Below the pieces are notes generated by a model, which had not been told where the DNA came from, made no database searches, and saw only the letters and a program-made list of their open reading frames with translations. The position numbers and the translations under genes were made by a program. From Psychromarinibacter sediminicola (GTDB taxonomy: Bacteria > Pseudomonadota > Alphaproteobacteria > Rhodobacterales > Rhodobacteraceae), in the NCBI RefSeq assembly GCF_029168335.1, contig NZ_JARGYC010000006.1:41813-105812 (forward strand): DNA of 64,000 nucleotides, read 5' to 3'. Positions 37,728-46,870 of this stretch are shown here, piece by piece (the stretch's first letter is position 1; the number at the start of each line of letters is the position of its first letter).

Positions 37728-38477
37728 TCAGGCCGCGCCCAGCTGCTCCATCACATCGTCGGAGACCTCGAAATTCGACGTCACCCGCTGGATGTCGTCG
37801 TCATCCTCCAGCGCATCTATCAGCCGCATCAGCTTCTGCGCGCCCTCCAGGTCCAGCTCGGTCGTGGTCGTCGGCTTCCAGATCAGCTTGGTCTCCTCGG
37901 ACTCGCCCAGCTCCGCCTCCAGCGCCGTCGCCACGTCGTTCAGGTCGGTATCGGCGCAGTAGATGATATGCCCGTCCTCCGAGCTCTCCACGTCCTCCGC
38001 GCCGGCCTCGATCGCCGCCATCATCACCGTGTCGGCGTCGCCCGCCTCGGCCGGGTAGCTCACCATGCCCTTGCGCTCGAACATGAACCCGACCGACCCG
38101 GTCTCGCCCATGTTTCCGCCGTGCTTGCCGAAGGTCGACCGCACCGTCGAGGCCGTCCGGTTCCGGTTGTCGGTCATCGCCTCCACGATCAGCGCCACGC
38201 CGCCCGGGCCGTAGCCCTCGTAGCGGACCTCCTCATAGCCCTCGCCCTCGCCGGACGTGGCCTTCTTGATCGCCCGGTCGATGTTGTCGTTCGGCATCGA
38301 CTGCGCCTTGGCCTGCTTCACGGCCAGCCGCAACCGCGGGTTCTTGTCGGGGTCGGGGTCGCCCATCTTGGCGGCGACGGTGATCTCCTTCGACAGCTTG
38401 GAAAACAGCTTCGACCGCGCGGCGTCCTGACGGCCCTTGCGGTGCTGAATATTCGCCCATTTGGAATGGCCGGCCAT
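37728..38477 (-). CDS. yebC: YebC/PmpR family transcriptional regulator
   Basis: A 249-residue protein of the YebC family. It begins [22 protein letters not shown] and contains [29 protein letters not shown] and [23 protein letters not shown], all family hallmarks. Recent work ties members to relief of ribosome stalling, others to transcription control. The gene stands alone. Confidence 0.96.
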   Translation of the reverse strand: MAGHSKWANIQHRKGRQDAARSKLFSKLSKEITVAAKMGDPDPDKNPRLRLAVKQAKAQSMPNDNIDRAIKKATSGEGEGYEEVRYEGYGPGGVALIVEAMTDNRNRTASTVRSTFGKHGGNMGETGSVGFMFERKGMVSYPAEAGDADTVMMAAIEAGAEDVESSEDGHIIYCADTDLNDVATALEAELGESEETKLIWKPTTTTELDLEGAQKLMRLIDALEDDDDIQRVTSNFEVSDDVMEQLGAA

Positions 38478-38563
38478 GGTTCTTTCTCCGAAGTCACGGG
38501 TGCTGGCGCAGGCTTCTATAGGTGCGCGCGGCCCCTTTCAAGCCTGACCGCGCCCGGCGCCAG

Positions 38564-38609
38564 CCCCTCCCTGGCCCTCCCCCTGGCCAGGGGGCGGGCC
38601 AGGGAGGGG
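38564..38609. repeat. GC-rich hairpin repeat (dispersed family, copy 1)
   Basis: CCCCTCCCTGGCCC at 38564-38577 pairs with GGGCCAGGGAGGGG at 38596-38609, and the inner CCCCCTGGCCAGGGGG forms a further stem. It is close to the copy at 55203-55240 in composition. Such elements occur between genes in many alphaproteobacterial genomes and can fold in RNA of either strand. Confidence 0.8.
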
Positions 38610-38631
38610 AGCGGCCCCGAAGACCCGCCGC

Positions 38632-39324
38632 TCAGAACGTCACCGACTCCATCACCTCCATCTGCTTCACGTCGACACCCGGCAGCGCCGCCGCCAGCGC
38701 CTCGGCCGACTGCTCCAGAAGCGGGAAGGTCCGGTAGTGGCAGGGGATCACGGTCTTGAAGTCGAAATACTTCTTCGCCGCATAAGCCGCCCGCCGCATG
38801 TCCATCGTGAAGTGCCCGCCGGCGCAGAGGATGCCGATATCCGGTTTGTGCAGGTCGTGGATCACCTCCATGTCCGCCATCACGTCGGTGTCGCCCGAGA
38901 AATAGATCGAATGCCCCTCGCCCTCGATCACGAAGCCCGACTCGTGGCCGGCATAGATCGGCCCGTCCGGCCCCTCGACCGAGGAGGAATGGCTGGCGTT
39001 GACCATCGTCACCTTCACGTCGCCCAGCTCCACGGTGCCGCCCTTGTTGAAGCCCACAGTCTGGATGTCGTGCCGCTTCTCCCAGAACGACATCAGGTCG
39101 AAGATGCCCACGACGGGGATGCCCATCTCCGAGGCCAGCGGCACCGCGTCGGCGGAATGGTCGCCGTGCCCGTGGCTGAGCAGGATATGCGTGGCCCCCA
39201 CGGTCGCCTCTTCCTTCTTGTCCTCCGGAAAGACCGGGTTGCCCGAGAACCACGGGTCCACCAGCAGGATCTGGTTGCCGATCTCGATGCGGAATCCGGA
39301 ATGGCCGAGCCAGGTGATCTTCAT
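38632..39324 (-). CDS. Metal-dependent hydrolase (UPF0173, metallo-beta-lactamase fold)
   Basis: A 230-residue protein. The zinc-binding motif LLSHGHGDHS is at about 46-55, a later metal ligand is in YFSGDTDVMADM, and the start MKITWLGHSGFRIE is typical of UPF0173. TAGGAG precedes the ATG at 39324; longer frames are not needed. The reaction is unknown. Confidence 0.93.
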   Translation of the reverse strand: MKITWLGHSGFRIEIGNQILLVDPWFSGNPVFPEDKKEEATVGATHILLSHGHGDHSADAVPLASEMGIPVVGIFDLMSFWEKRHDIQTVGFNKGGTVELGDVKVTMVNASHSSSVEGPDGPIYAGHESGFVIEGEGHSIYFSGDTDVMADMEVIHDLHKPDIGILCAGGHFTMDMRRAAYAAKKYFDFKTVIPCHYRTFPLLEQSAEALAAALPGVDVKQMEVMESVTF

Positions 39325-39384
39325 GAGACAGCTCCTATCTGTATGGTTTCCCGGCAAGGATAGCAGCGACGGCGGGCCTGTCAC

Positions 39385-40047
39385 GTGAACTGGATGCAAC
39401 AGATCGACGCCTATTGCGAGCGCACCGACGCCGCGCTGTGGTCCGAGCCGCTGAACGCGCTGACCAACGCGGCCTTCCTGCTGGCGGCGCTGGTCATGGC
39501 CTGGCGCCTGCGCGGCCGGCCCCTGCCGCTGGCCTGGGTCATGGTCGTGGTGCTGGCGCTCGTCGGGCTAGCCTCAGGGGCCTGGCACATGTGGGCCGTG
39601 GCCTGGACCGGCGCGGCCGACAGCGGGTCCATCGCCGTGTTCATCCTGATCTACCTCTACGCCGCGAACCGGCACTTCCTGGACCTGCGCCCGCTGCCCG
39701 CGCTGAGCCTTACGGCGCTGATCCTGCCGGCGCTCGCCGCGGCGGGCTGGGTCGCGGGCCGGCTGCCCTTCTTCGAGGTCTCGGCGGTCTACTGGCCCGT
39801 GGCGCTGTTGATCGCCGCCTATGCCGCGGGCCTGTGGCGCCGCGCGCCGGCGACGGCGCGGCGGCTGGCGCTCGGCGCTGCGCTTCTCGCGGTGTCGATC
39901 ACCGCCCGCAGCCTCGACGCCCCGCTCTGCGACACGGTTCCGATTGGCACGCATTTCCTGTGGCACCTGCTGAACGCGCTGATGCTGGGCTGGATGATCG
40001 AGACCTACGCCCGCCACCGCGCCGGTCAGCACACGAGGGCGACATAG
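39385..40047 (+). CDS. Ceramidase domain-containing membrane protein
   Basis: A 220-residue protein with about seven hydrophobic helices. The alkaline ceramidase/CREST pattern is visible: YCERTDAALWSEPLNALTNAAF near the start, the Ser/His region SGAWHMWAVAWTGAADSGSI with Asp, and the C-terminal GTHFLWHLLNALMLG. These residues bind zinc in the family. It may hydrolyse lipid amides. GTG at 39385 is the start. Divergent from the UPF0173 gene, 60 bases away. Confidence 0.82.
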   Translation: MNWMQQIDAYCERTDAALWSEPLNALTNAAFLLAALVMAWRLRGRPLPLAWVMVVVLALVGLASGAWHMWAVAWTGAADSGSIAVFILIYLYAANRHFLDLRPLPALSLTALILPALAAAGWVAGRLPFFEVSAVYWPVALLIAAYAAGLWRRAPATARRLALGAALLAVSITARSLDAPLCDTVPIGTHFLWHLLNALMLGWMIETYARHRAGQHTRAT

Positions 40048-40129
40048 ACCGGGATCGCCCCCACCCCGCTTGCAGCCCCCCGGCAGCGGCGCTAAACGCG
40101 GGGCCGGAACGGACCGACCGGAGAGGCCC

Positions 40130-40417
40130 ATGTCGATCGACAAGGCACAAGCGGCCCACGTGGCCAAGCTCGCCCGCATCAAGGTGGAAGACGACGCGCT
40201 GCCGGCGCTGGCAGAGGAGTTCAACACGATCCTCGGCTTTATCGAGCAGCTGAACGAGGTGGATATCGAGGGCGTCGAGCCGATGGTCTCGGTCACGCCG
40301 ATGCGCCTGAAGCGCCGCGAGGACGTGGTGACCGACGGGCAGATGCCCGACAAGGTGCTGTCTAACGCGCCGGATGCCCGCGAGGGCTTTTTCGCCGTGC
40401 CGAAGGTGGTCGAGTGA
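40130..40417 (+). CDS. gatC: Asp-tRNA(Asn)/Glu-tRNA(Gln) amidotransferase subunit C
   Basis: A 95-residue Gat[23 protein letters not shown], then [17 protein letters not shown] and the terminal FFAVPKVVE. The subunit wraps around GatA and stabilises the GatCAB complex that amidates Glu-tRNA-Gln. ATG at 40130 with GGAGAGG upstream. gatA starts 10 bases after its stop; gatB is not in this stretch. Confidence 0.95.
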   Translation: MSIDKAQAAHVAKLARIKVEDDALPALAEEFNTILGFIEQLNEVDIEGVEPMVSVTPMRLKRREDVVTDGQMPDKVLSNAPDAREGFFAVPKVVE

Positions 40418-40427
40418 GGAACCCAGA

Positions 40428-41921
40428 GTGACGAACGACCTGACGAAACTCACCATCGCCGAGGCCCGCGACCGACTGCGCGCCGGCGACGTCACCTCGG
40501 TCGAGCTGACCGAGGCGTGCCTGTCCGCCATCGACGCGGCCGACGCGCTGAACGCCTTCGTCCACAAGACGCCCGAGATCGCGCTGGACCGGGCCAGGGC
40601 GGCTGACGAACGCCTGCAAGGGCGTGAGGAAGCCCCGGCCATGTGCGGCATCCCCATCGGCATCAAGGATCTGTTCTGCACCGAGGGCGTGCCCAGCCAG
40701 GCCGCCAGCCGCATTCTGGACGGCTTCCGGCCGGAATACGAATCCACCGTCAGCCGACAGCTCAAGGACGCCGGCGCGGTCATGCTGGGCAAGCTCAACA
40801 TGGACGAGTTCGCCATGGGCTCGTCGAACGAGACCAGCGTCTACGGCGATGCCGTGAACCCCTGGCGGCGGGAGGGCGACGCGACCAGGCTGACGCCCGG
40901 CGGCTCGTCCGGCGGCTCGGCCAGCGCGGTCGCGGCCGACCTGTGCCTGGGCGCCACCGGCACCGATACCGGCGGCTCGATCCGGCAACCGGCCGCCTTC
41001 ACCGGCATCACCGGGATCAAGCCCACCTACGGCCGCTGCTCGCGCTGGGGCATCGTCGCCTTCGCCTCCTCGCTCGACCAGGCCGGGCCGATGACCCGCG
41101 ACGTGCGCGACGCGGCCATCATGCTGCAGGCCATGTGCGGCCACGACATGAAGGACTCGACCTCCGCCGACCTGGCCGTCCCCGATTTCGAGGCGGCGCT
41201 GACCGGCGACATTAAGGGCAGAAAGATCGGCCTGCCGCGGGAATACCGCATGGAGGGGATGCCCGCCGAGATTGAGAAGCTCTGGGCCGACGGCGCCGAG
41301 ATGCTGCGCGACGCCGGTGCCGAGGTGGTCGACATCTCGCTGCCCCACACGAAATACGCGCTGCCGGCCTATTACGTGATCGCGCCGGCCGAGGCGTCGT
41401 CGAACCTCGCCCGCTACGACGGCGTGCGCTACGGCCGCCGCGCCAAGCTCGCCCAGGGCGACGGCGTGGTCGAGATGTACGAGAAGACCCGCGCCGAGGG
41501 CTTCGGCCACGAGGTGCAGCGCCGCGTCATGGTCGGCACCTACGTGCTGTCGGCGGGCTTCTACGACGCCTATTACAACCGCGCCCGCAAGGTCCGCACG
41601 CTGATCAAGCGCGACTTCGAACAGGTCTTCGCCGACGGCGTGGACGCGATCCTGACGCCGGCGACCCCGTCGGCAGCCTTCGGGCTGGGCGAGATGTCGG
41701 AAAGCGATCCGGTGCAGATGTATCTCAACGACGTGTTCACCGTCACCGTCAACCTCGCCGGGCTGCCCGGCATCTCGGTGCCGGCCGGGCTCGACACGCA
41801 GGGGCTGCCGCTGGGGCTGCAGCTGATCGGCCGGCCCTGGGAAGAGGCCGCGTTGCTGAATGGCGCCTATGCGCTGGAACGTGCCGCCGGCTTTGTTTCC
41901 AAACCGGCGAAATGGTGGTAG
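40428..41921 (+). CDS. gatA: Asp-tRNA(Asn)/Glu-tRNA(Gln) amidotransferase subunit A
   Basis: A 497-residue amidase-signature enzyme. The Lys of [14 protein letters not shown] is the catalytic Lys near residue 80; [13 protein letters not shown] and [13 protein letters not shown] supply the Ser-cisSer pair. It releases ammonia from glutamine for tRNA amidation. GTG at 40428 is the start, in line with the preceding gatC stop at 40417. No gatB follows, which is common in Rhodobacterales. Confidence 0.96.
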   Translation: MTNDLTKLTIAEARDRLRAGDVTSVELTEACLSAIDAADALNAFVHKTPEIALDRARAADERLQGREEAPAMCGIPIGIKDLFCTEGVPSQAASRILDGFRPEYESTVSRQLKDAGAVMLGKLNMDEFAMGSSNETSVYGDAVNPWRREGDATRLTPGGSSGGSASAVAADLCLGATGTDTGGSIRQPAAFTGITGIKPTYGRCSRWGIVAFASSLDQAGPMTRDVRDAAIMLQAMCGHDMKDSTSADLAVPDFEAALTGDIKGRKIGLPREYRMEGMPAEIEKLWADGAEMLRDAGAEVVDISLPHTKYALPAYYVIAPAEASSNLARYDGVRYGRRAKLAQGDGVVEMYEKTRAEGFGHEVQRRVMVGTYVLSAGFYDAYYNRARKVRTLIKRDFEQVFADGVDAILTPATPSAAFGLGEMSESDPVQMYLNDVFTVTVNLAGLPGISVPAGLDTQGLPLGLQLIGRPWEEAALLNGAYALERAAGFVSKPAKWW

Positions 41922-41959
41922 AAGGCGCGGCAAGAAACGATCCGGGCAGGACACGCAGA

Positions 41960-42592
41960 ATGAACAAGACGGTACTGACGCTGGCCGCGGTCGCGCTCGC
42001 CGCCTGCGCACCGGAGATCCCCGATTCGAACCCCGAGTCGCGCGGGGTCGGGTTCGGCGACTACAACGAATACCGGCGCGCGCGGGACGCCGAGCTGACG
42101 CGCGAGGAGGCCCCGCCGTCGACCACGCCCGCCCCCACGGCGACGACGCCGCCGGCGACTGCCGCGCCGGAAACCGCCGCCGCGCCGCCGCCCGACTCCA
42201 CGGCCGGTATCTCGAACGAGCAGGATTTCGCGGCCGTCTCCGAGCGCGAGACGATCGAGAGCGATGCCGCCCGCCTGCACGAGCAGGCGCAGGACTACGA
42301 GATGGCCGAGCCGGAGCCGGTGCCCACCCGCACCGGCAACGAGGGCCCGAATATCGTCGAATACGCGCTGTCGACGAACCACGCCGTGGGGACCGAGATC
42401 TACAGCCGCAACACCCTGTTCGCCGAGAAGAAGTTCGAGCGGAACTGTGCGCAATACGCCTCTCCCGACCTGGCGCAGCAGGCGTTCCTGAAGGCCGGCG
42501 GCCCGGATCGCGACCGGCTGGGGCTCGACCCGGACGGCGACGGCTATGCCTGCGACTGGGATCCGACGCCGTTCCGCTCGATCAGCGGGTGA
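41960..42592 (+). CDS. Lipoprotein with C-terminal Excalibur-like motif
   Basis: A 210-residue lipoprotein: lipobox ALAAC puts the lipidated Cys near residue 16. A long Thr/Pro/Ala-rich linker follows, and the last 60 residues contain a small Cys-rich domain ending in LGLDPDGDGYACDWDP, the Asp/Gly loop of Excalibur calcium-binding modules. ATG at 41960 is chosen for the lipoprotein signal. Its stop overlaps the GTG of the amidase gene. Confidence 0.8.
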   Translation: MNKTVLTLAAVALAACAPEIPDSNPESRGVGFGDYNEYRRARDAELTREEAPPSTTPAPTATTPPATAAPETAAAPPPDSTAGISNEQDFAAVSERETIESDAARLHEQAQDYEMAEPEPVPTRTGNEGPNIVEYALSTNHAVGTEIYSRNTLFAEKKFERNCAQYASPDLAQQAFLKAGGPDRDRLGLDPDGDGYACDWDPTPFRSISG

Positions 42593-43293
42593 TCCGGCAT
42601 CCCTCGCCCAATCACGGCCCCCGCCGCGGCGGGGCCCTGCCCGACATGGTGGTGCTGCATTTCACGGCGATGCGCGACTGCGCCGCGGCGCTGGAGCGGC
42701 TGTGCGACCGGCAGGCCCAGGTCTCGGCGCATTACCTGATCGCCGGCGACGGCCGCGCCTATCACCTCGTGGACGAGGACGCCCGCGCCTGGCACGCGGG
42801 GGCGGGGCAGTGGGGCGAGGTCTCGGACGTGAACTCGCGCTCGATCGGCATCGAGCTGGACAATCCGGGCGACTGCCCGTTCGCGGAGCCGCAGGTCGCG
42901 GCGCTGGAGCGGCTTCTGGCCGGCATCTGCGCGCGCTGGCGGATCCCGCCCGAGCGCGTCATCGGCCATTCCGACATGGCGCCGACCCGCAAGACCGACC
43001 CCGGGCCGCGCTTCGACTGGCGGCGCCTGGCATTGCAGGGGCTGTCGGTCTGGCCGGCGGCGCCTTTGTCGGGCGCGGCCGCGCCCTTCTCAGGCGCCGC
43101 CGATCCGCGCGCCTTCGCCGCGGCCGCCACCCGCTTCGGCTATGCGCCCGAACTCGACCATGACACGATGCTCGCCGCCTTCCGCCTGCGCTTCCGCCCC
43201 TGGGCCGAGGGGCCGCTGGCTCCGGTGGATTGCGCCGCCGCCGCCGACCTTGCCCGCCGCTTCCCGGTTGACCGCGCGGCCGCCAATGCCTAA
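42589..43293 (+). CDS. N-acetylmuramoyl-L-alanine amidase (AmpD/AmiD family)
   Basis: A 234-residue zinc amidase. The first zinc His is in MVVLHFTAMRD, IGIELDNPGD carries the active-site Glu, and GHSDMAPTRKTDPGPRFDW gives the second His and Asp ligands, as in the amidase_2 fold. It cleaves the bond between muramic acid and L-alanine in peptidoglycan. No signal peptide is seen, so it could act in cytoplasmic wall recycling like AmpD. GTG at 42589 overlaps the lipoprotein stop. Confidence 0.93.
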   Translation: MIRHPSPNHGPRRGGALPDMVVLHFTAMRDCAAALERLCDRQAQVSAHYLIAGDGRAYHLVDEDARAWHAGAGQWGEVSDVNSRSIGIELDNPGDCPFAEPQVAALERLLAGICARWRIPPERVIGHSDMAPTRKTDPGPRFDWRRLALQGLSVWPAAPLSGAAAPFSGAADPRAFAAAATRFGYAPELDHDTMLAAFRLRFRPWAEGPLAPVDCAAAADLARRFPVDRAAANA

Positions 43294-43301
43294 CTGCCGT
43301 A

Positions 43302-43698
43302 GCGCGCGGATGGCCGGATGGCCGCGGGAGCGATCCCGAGGAAAGTCCGGACTCCACAAGGCGACGGTGCCGGGTAACCCCCGGCCGGGGTCGGCGGGGC
43401 AACCCGCCGTGAACCCGAGGGAAAGCGCCACAGAAAACAGACCGCCCGCGCAAGCGGGTCAGGGTGAAACGGTGGGGTAAGAGCCCACCGCGGGCCGGGC
43501 AACCGGGCCGGCACGGCAAGCCCCACCGGGAGCAATGCCGAATAGGGATCCCGCGCCCCCGTGCGGGGACAGGGCGCCTTGCCCCAGGGATCCGGGTAGG
43601 CAGCTTGAGGTGCCGGGCAACCGGCATCCGAGAGGAATGGCCATCTCCGGCGGGTCCGCCCACCGACGACAGAATCCGGCTTACAGGCCGTCCGCGCA
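43302..43698 (+). ncRNA. rnpB: RNase P RNA (bacterial type A)
   Basis: The RNA of RNase P, about 397 bases. Recognised by the 5' core GAGGAAAGTCCGGACTCCAC, the ACAGAAAACAGACCGCC segment, GGTAAGAGCCCACCG and the 3' CAGAATCCGGCTTACAGGCC. The ends pair (GCGCGCGGATGGCC with GGCCGTCCGCGC), closing helix P1. It cuts the 5' leader from precursor tRNAs. Ends are approximate by a few bases. Confidence 0.97.
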
Positions 43699-43790
43699 TA
43701 TTTCCCCCGCCACGCCGGCGTCGAGGCCGGGACGCCTCCGGCGGGCGTATTTGACACGAGAAGAAGTCCGGGGACGGCGCGACGAACCGG

Positions 43791-43818
43791 TTGACTCGCG
43801 CGCGGCAGGCAGTAAAAG
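43791..43818 (+). promoter_or_regulatory. Candidate rpmG promoter
   Basis: TTGACT (43791-43796) and TAAAAG (43813-43818) with 16 bases between. It sits 58 bases upstream of rpmG in the gap after rnpB. Sequence match only. Confidence 0.4.
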
Positions 43819-43875
43819 GCGGGCTTCAAGGTTTTTCTCGGGCGCCGCGCCGCCCGCGTGACGGAGCAAGACGAC

Positions 43876-44043
43876 ATGGCGAAGCCCACCACCATCAAGA
43901 TCCGGCTGAACTCCACCGCCGGGACCGGCCACTTCTATGTGACCAAGAAGAACGCGCGCACGATGACCGAAAAGATGTCGATCCGGAAATACGACCCGGT
44001 GGCGCGCAAGCATGTGGAATACAAGGAAGGCAAGATCAAATAG
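43876..44043 (+). CDS. rpmG: 50S ribosomal protein L33
   Basis: A 55-residue bL33: [34 protein letters not shown] and [18 protein letters not shown]. It lacks the zinc-binding cysteines of the C+ type. ATG at 43876 is chosen over the slightly earlier start because bL33 begins MAK. A terminator follows. Confidence 0.97.
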   Translation: MAKPTTIKIRLNSTAGTGHFYVTKKNARTMTEKMSIRKYDPVARKHVEYKEGKIK

Positions 44044-44070
44044 GTCTCGCCCCCTTTCACGTTTCGAAAG

Positions 44071-44096
44071 GCCGCGCCCCCGATGCGCGGCTTTTT
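44071..44096 (+). terminator. Rho-independent terminator after rpmG
   Basis: GCCGCGC pairs with GCGCGGC around a seven-base loop and is followed by TTTTT. It is 28 bases beyond the rpmG stop. Confidence 0.88.
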
Positions 44097-44115
44097 CGTT
44101 TCAGGATCCGGTGAC

Positions 44116-44604
44116 ATGCCCGACACACTGACGATCCGCGTGGCCGAGCCGTCCGACCTGTTGGCGCTGGACGCGCTGTTCGGCCGGGCCTACCCGCGGC
44201 TTCTGAAGGCGGATTACCCGCCCTCGGTGCTTGTCACCGCGCTGCCGCTGATCTCCAAGGCGCAGCCGCAGCTTTTGCGCAGCGGCACGTTCTATGTCGC
44301 CGAGACCGGCACGGGCTGGCTTGTCGGCGCCGGGGGCTGGACGCCGCGGCGCGGCGGCGGCATCGGCGACATCCGCCATGTGGTCACCGACGACCGGCAG
44401 ACGCGGCGCGGCGTCGGCCGCGCGATCCTGACACGGGTGATTGCCGACGCCACGGCGGCCGGGCTTCGCCTGCTGGACTGCAAGGCGACGCGCACGGCCG
44501 TCCCCTTCTACCGCGCCATGGGGTTCGCCGAGGATGGCGAGATCACGGTCTCGCTCCGCCCCGGCATCGACTTTCCGGCCATCCACATGACGCGGCCGCT
44601 CTGA
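44116..44604 (+). CDS. GNAT family N-acetyltransferase
   Basis: A 162-residue acetyltransferase. The acetyl-CoA motif is VVTDDRQTRRGVGRAILTRVI at about 91-111 and the final part has PFYRAMGFAEDG. ATG at 44116 is preferred; the longer frame would run through the rpmG terminator. Substrate unknown. It is convergent with the Bax-inhibitor gene. Confidence 0.87.
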   Translation: MPDTLTIRVAEPSDLLALDALFGRAYPRLLKADYPPSVLVTALPLISKAQPQLLRSGTFYVAETGTGWLVGAGGWTPRRGGGIGDIRHVVTDDRQTRRGVGRAILTRVIADATAAGLRLLDCKATRTAVPFYRAMGFAEDGEITVSLRPGIDFPAIHMTRPL

Positions 44605-44626
44605 CCGCGCCGCCGGCCGGTCGCGC

Positions 44627-44657
44627 AAAAGAAAAGGGCCGGCGCAATGGCCGGCCC
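44627..44657 (-). terminator. Rho-independent terminator after the Bax-inhibitor gene
   Basis: On the minus strand GGGCCGGC pairs with GCCGGCCC around a six-base loop and is followed by TTTTCTTTT. It is 23 bases beyond the stop at 44680. Confidence 0.85.
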
Positions 44658-44679
44658 CCGGTTCGGAATGTCCCGCAGC

Positions 44680-45417
44680 TCACTCGCGGCTGCCGAGGAA
44701 CTGCAGCAGGAACATGAACAGGTTGATGAAGTCGAGATAGAGGTTCAGCGCCCCCATGATCGCCGACTTGCCCAGCCATTCCTTGTCCATCGCCTGGGCG
44801 TGCTGGATATAGTCGTTCTTGATCTTCTGCGTGTCATAGGCGGTCAGTCCCGCGAAGATCAGCACGCCGAGGATCGAGACCGCGAAGTGGATCGCCGGCG
44901 ACTGCAGGAAGATGTTCACGATCGAGGCGACGATCAGGCCGATCACGCCCATGATCAGGAACGACCCCCAGCCCGAGATGTCCTTCTTCGTCGTGTAGCC
45001 CCACAGCGACAGGCCGGCGAAGGAGATCGACGTGACCAGGAAGGTCTGCGCGATCGAGATGCCGGTGAAGGCCGCGAAGATCCACGAGATCGACAGGCCC
45101 ATCGCCGCTGCGAACACGTAGAAGAACAGCTGTGCGCCGGCCGCCGACAGGCGGTTGATCATGGCGCCGAAGGCGAAGACCATGATCAGCGGCAGGAACA
45201 TGGCGATCCAGCCCAGGATATTCGGCTGCAATGTCGCGGGATCGCGGAAGATCGACAGCAGCGCGTCGCTGGAGCCCACGGCCCAGGCCACGCCGGCGGT
45301 GACGAGCAGGCCCACGGACATGGTGCCGTAGACCTTGTTCATATGGGCGCGCAGGCCCTCGTCGATCTGTGCAGTGCGAACGCCCGCCGTATTGCGCGCC
45401 GTCCGGATATCAGCCAT
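44680..45417 (-). CDS. Bax inhibitor-1/YccA family membrane protein
   Basis: A 245-residue protein with seven hydrophobic helices. The BI-1 pattern is seen in AHMNKVYGTMSVGLLVTAG, SLWGYTTKKDISGWGSFLIMG and the last segment ALNLYLDFINLFMFLLQFLGSR. Relatives are involved in calcium leak and membrane-protein quality control with FtsH. It stands alone and has its own terminator. Confidence 0.94.
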   Translation of the reverse strand: MADIRTARNTAGVRTAQIDEGLRAHMNKVYGTMSVGLLVTAGVAWAVGSSDALLSIFRDPATLQPNILGWIAMFLPLIMVFAFGAMINRLSAAGAQLFFYVFAAAMGLSISWIFAAFTGISIAQTFLVTSISFAGLSLWGYTTKKDISGWGSFLIMGVIGLIVASIVNIFLQSPAIHFAVSILGVLIFAGLTAYDTQKIKNDYIQHAQAMDKEWLGKSAIMGALNLYLDFINLFMFLLQFLGSRE

Positions 45418-45538
45418 TCATGCCTCCTCGAAAACTCTGCGACGGCCCGCGGCCGCCTTCGCCTTTGAATATCGGCAAGGTCGCGGGGGATTTCAAGATT
45501 TTCCGGCGCCGGGCGTTCACGTTTCGGACAGCGTTGCC

Positions 45539-45763
45539 TCAGTCCGTCCAATGCGCCGGCGCATCCCAGATCGGCCGCTGCGATTCGCGCAGCGCCGCGT
45601 CGCGGGTCACGCCGATATCCTGCAGCAGGTGGTCGTCGAGCTGCGCGAGGGTCCGCCGCTGCCGCCGGAGCGCGGCCAGCGCCATCAGGCGGCCGAAGAG
45701 CGTGCCCCGGCGACGCCGCGGGGCGGACCGGACCAGAACGTGCGGGCGGGCGGACAGGGGCAT
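45539..45763 (-). CDS. DUF1127 domain-containing protein
   Basis: A 74-residue basic protein. The C-terminal DUF1127 motif is LDDHLLQDIGVTRDAALRE with an Arg-rich stretch before it. ATG at 45763 has AAGGAA eight bases upstream and is chosen over a start nine residues earlier. Such proteins can bind RNA and affect phosphate and carbon metabolism in some rhizobia. Divergent from a LysR gene. Confidence 0.82.
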   Translation of the reverse strand: MPLSARPHVLVRSAPRRRRGTLFGRLMALAALRRQRRTLAQLDDHLLQDIGVTRDAALRESQRPIWDAPAHWTD

Positions 45764-45886
45764 GGCGCATTCCTTTCGTTTTCGTGACACGAACGTCGCG
45801 TCTCATTTGCCGGCTTGATATATGCGCGGCGTAACGGCATATTGAAAACGAATGTTCTTGAAGACTGTCATCAGGGAGCGTGATGG

Positions 45887-46738
45887 ATGCGCAACCTCGA
45901 CATTTCCGTGCTCCGCTCCTTCGTGGCCGTGGCGCAGGCCGGCGGCGTCACCCGGGCCGCGGGCTTTCTGAATCTCACGCAGTCGGCCGTGTCGATGCAG
46001 CTGAAGCGGCTGGAAGAGACCATGGGGCTGGACCTGCTGGACCGCTCGAACCGGCGCATCGCGCTGACGGCGGCGGGAGAGCAGCTTCTGGGTTATGCCC
46101 GCCGCATGGTCGAGATGAACGACGAGATGTTCTCGCGCCTCACCGACCAGGCCTTCGAGGGCGAGGTCACGCTGGGTGTGCCGCATGACATCGTCTACCC
46201 GGTGGTCCCGCAGGTGCTGCAGCGGTTCAACGCGGAGTATCCGCGGGTGAAGGTGCGGCTGACCTCGCTCTACACCTCCGGGCTGAAGCGGATGTTCGAC
46301 CGCGGCGAATGCGACCTGATCCTGACGACCGAGCCCGAGGTGGGCGAAGGCGGCGAGACGCTGAAGGAACTGCCCCTGCGCTGGATCGGCGCGCCGGGCG
46401 GGCAGGCCTGGAAACAGCGCCCGCTGCCGCTGGCGAATTGCCTGGTCTGCTCGTTCCGTATAACCGCGATGGACCGGCTGACCGAGGCGGAGATCGCCTG
46501 GGAACAGGCCGTGGAATCGGAATCCGACCGCACGGTGGAGGCGACGGTGGCCGCGGACCTGGCCATCACCGTCATGCTCGAAGGCACCCACGCGGCGCAA
46601 CTCGAACAGATCTGCCCCGGCCCCGCCCTGCCCGATCTGGGCACGCAGAAGATCAACCTCTACGGCGGCACCTCCGCCAATGGCGGCTTCGTCGGGCATC
46701 TGAAGGAGATGATCCGGCAAGGCTACCGCGCGATGTGA
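45887..46738 (+). CDS. LysR family transcriptional regulator
   Basis: A 283-residue regulator with an N-terminal winged helix (about 4-63; FVAVAQAGGVTRAAGFLNLTQSAVS) and a LysR substrate domain. It is divergent from the DUF1127 gene across 123 bases, which probably contain the promoter of both. The ligand is unknown. Confidence 0.93.
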   Translation: MRNLDISVLRSFVAVAQAGGVTRAAGFLNLTQSAVSMQLKRLEETMGLDLLDRSNRRIALTAAGEQLLGYARRMVEMNDEMFSRLTDQAFEGEVTLGVPHDIVYPVVPQVLQRFNAEYPRVKVRLTSLYTSGLKRMFDRGECDLILTTEPEVGEGGETLKELPLRWIGAPGGQAWKQRPLPLANCLVCSFRITAMDRLTEAEIAWEQAVESESDRTVEATVAADLAITVMLEGTHAAQLEQICPGPALPDLGTQKINLYGGTSANGGFVGHLKEMIRQGYRAM

Positions 46739-46870
46739 CGCCCTGGCTTCTTCTCGTTTGAAATACGCAGATCCCGGCCGCGCCACAGGCGCCACGCCCG
46801 GCTGACGGCGGCCCCGCTCCTCCGGCGGCGGGGCGGGCGGGTGGGCGCCGGCGGAGGAGCGGGGGCGACG

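Noticed and set aside
40070..40129. An upstream start for gatC at 40070
   Set aside because: The added residues are not family-like, while ATG 40130 has a proper ribosome site and the usual MSID start.
43464..43754. Short open frames inside 43300-43700
   Set aside because: They lie within the RNase P RNA, whose conserved core explains the sequence.
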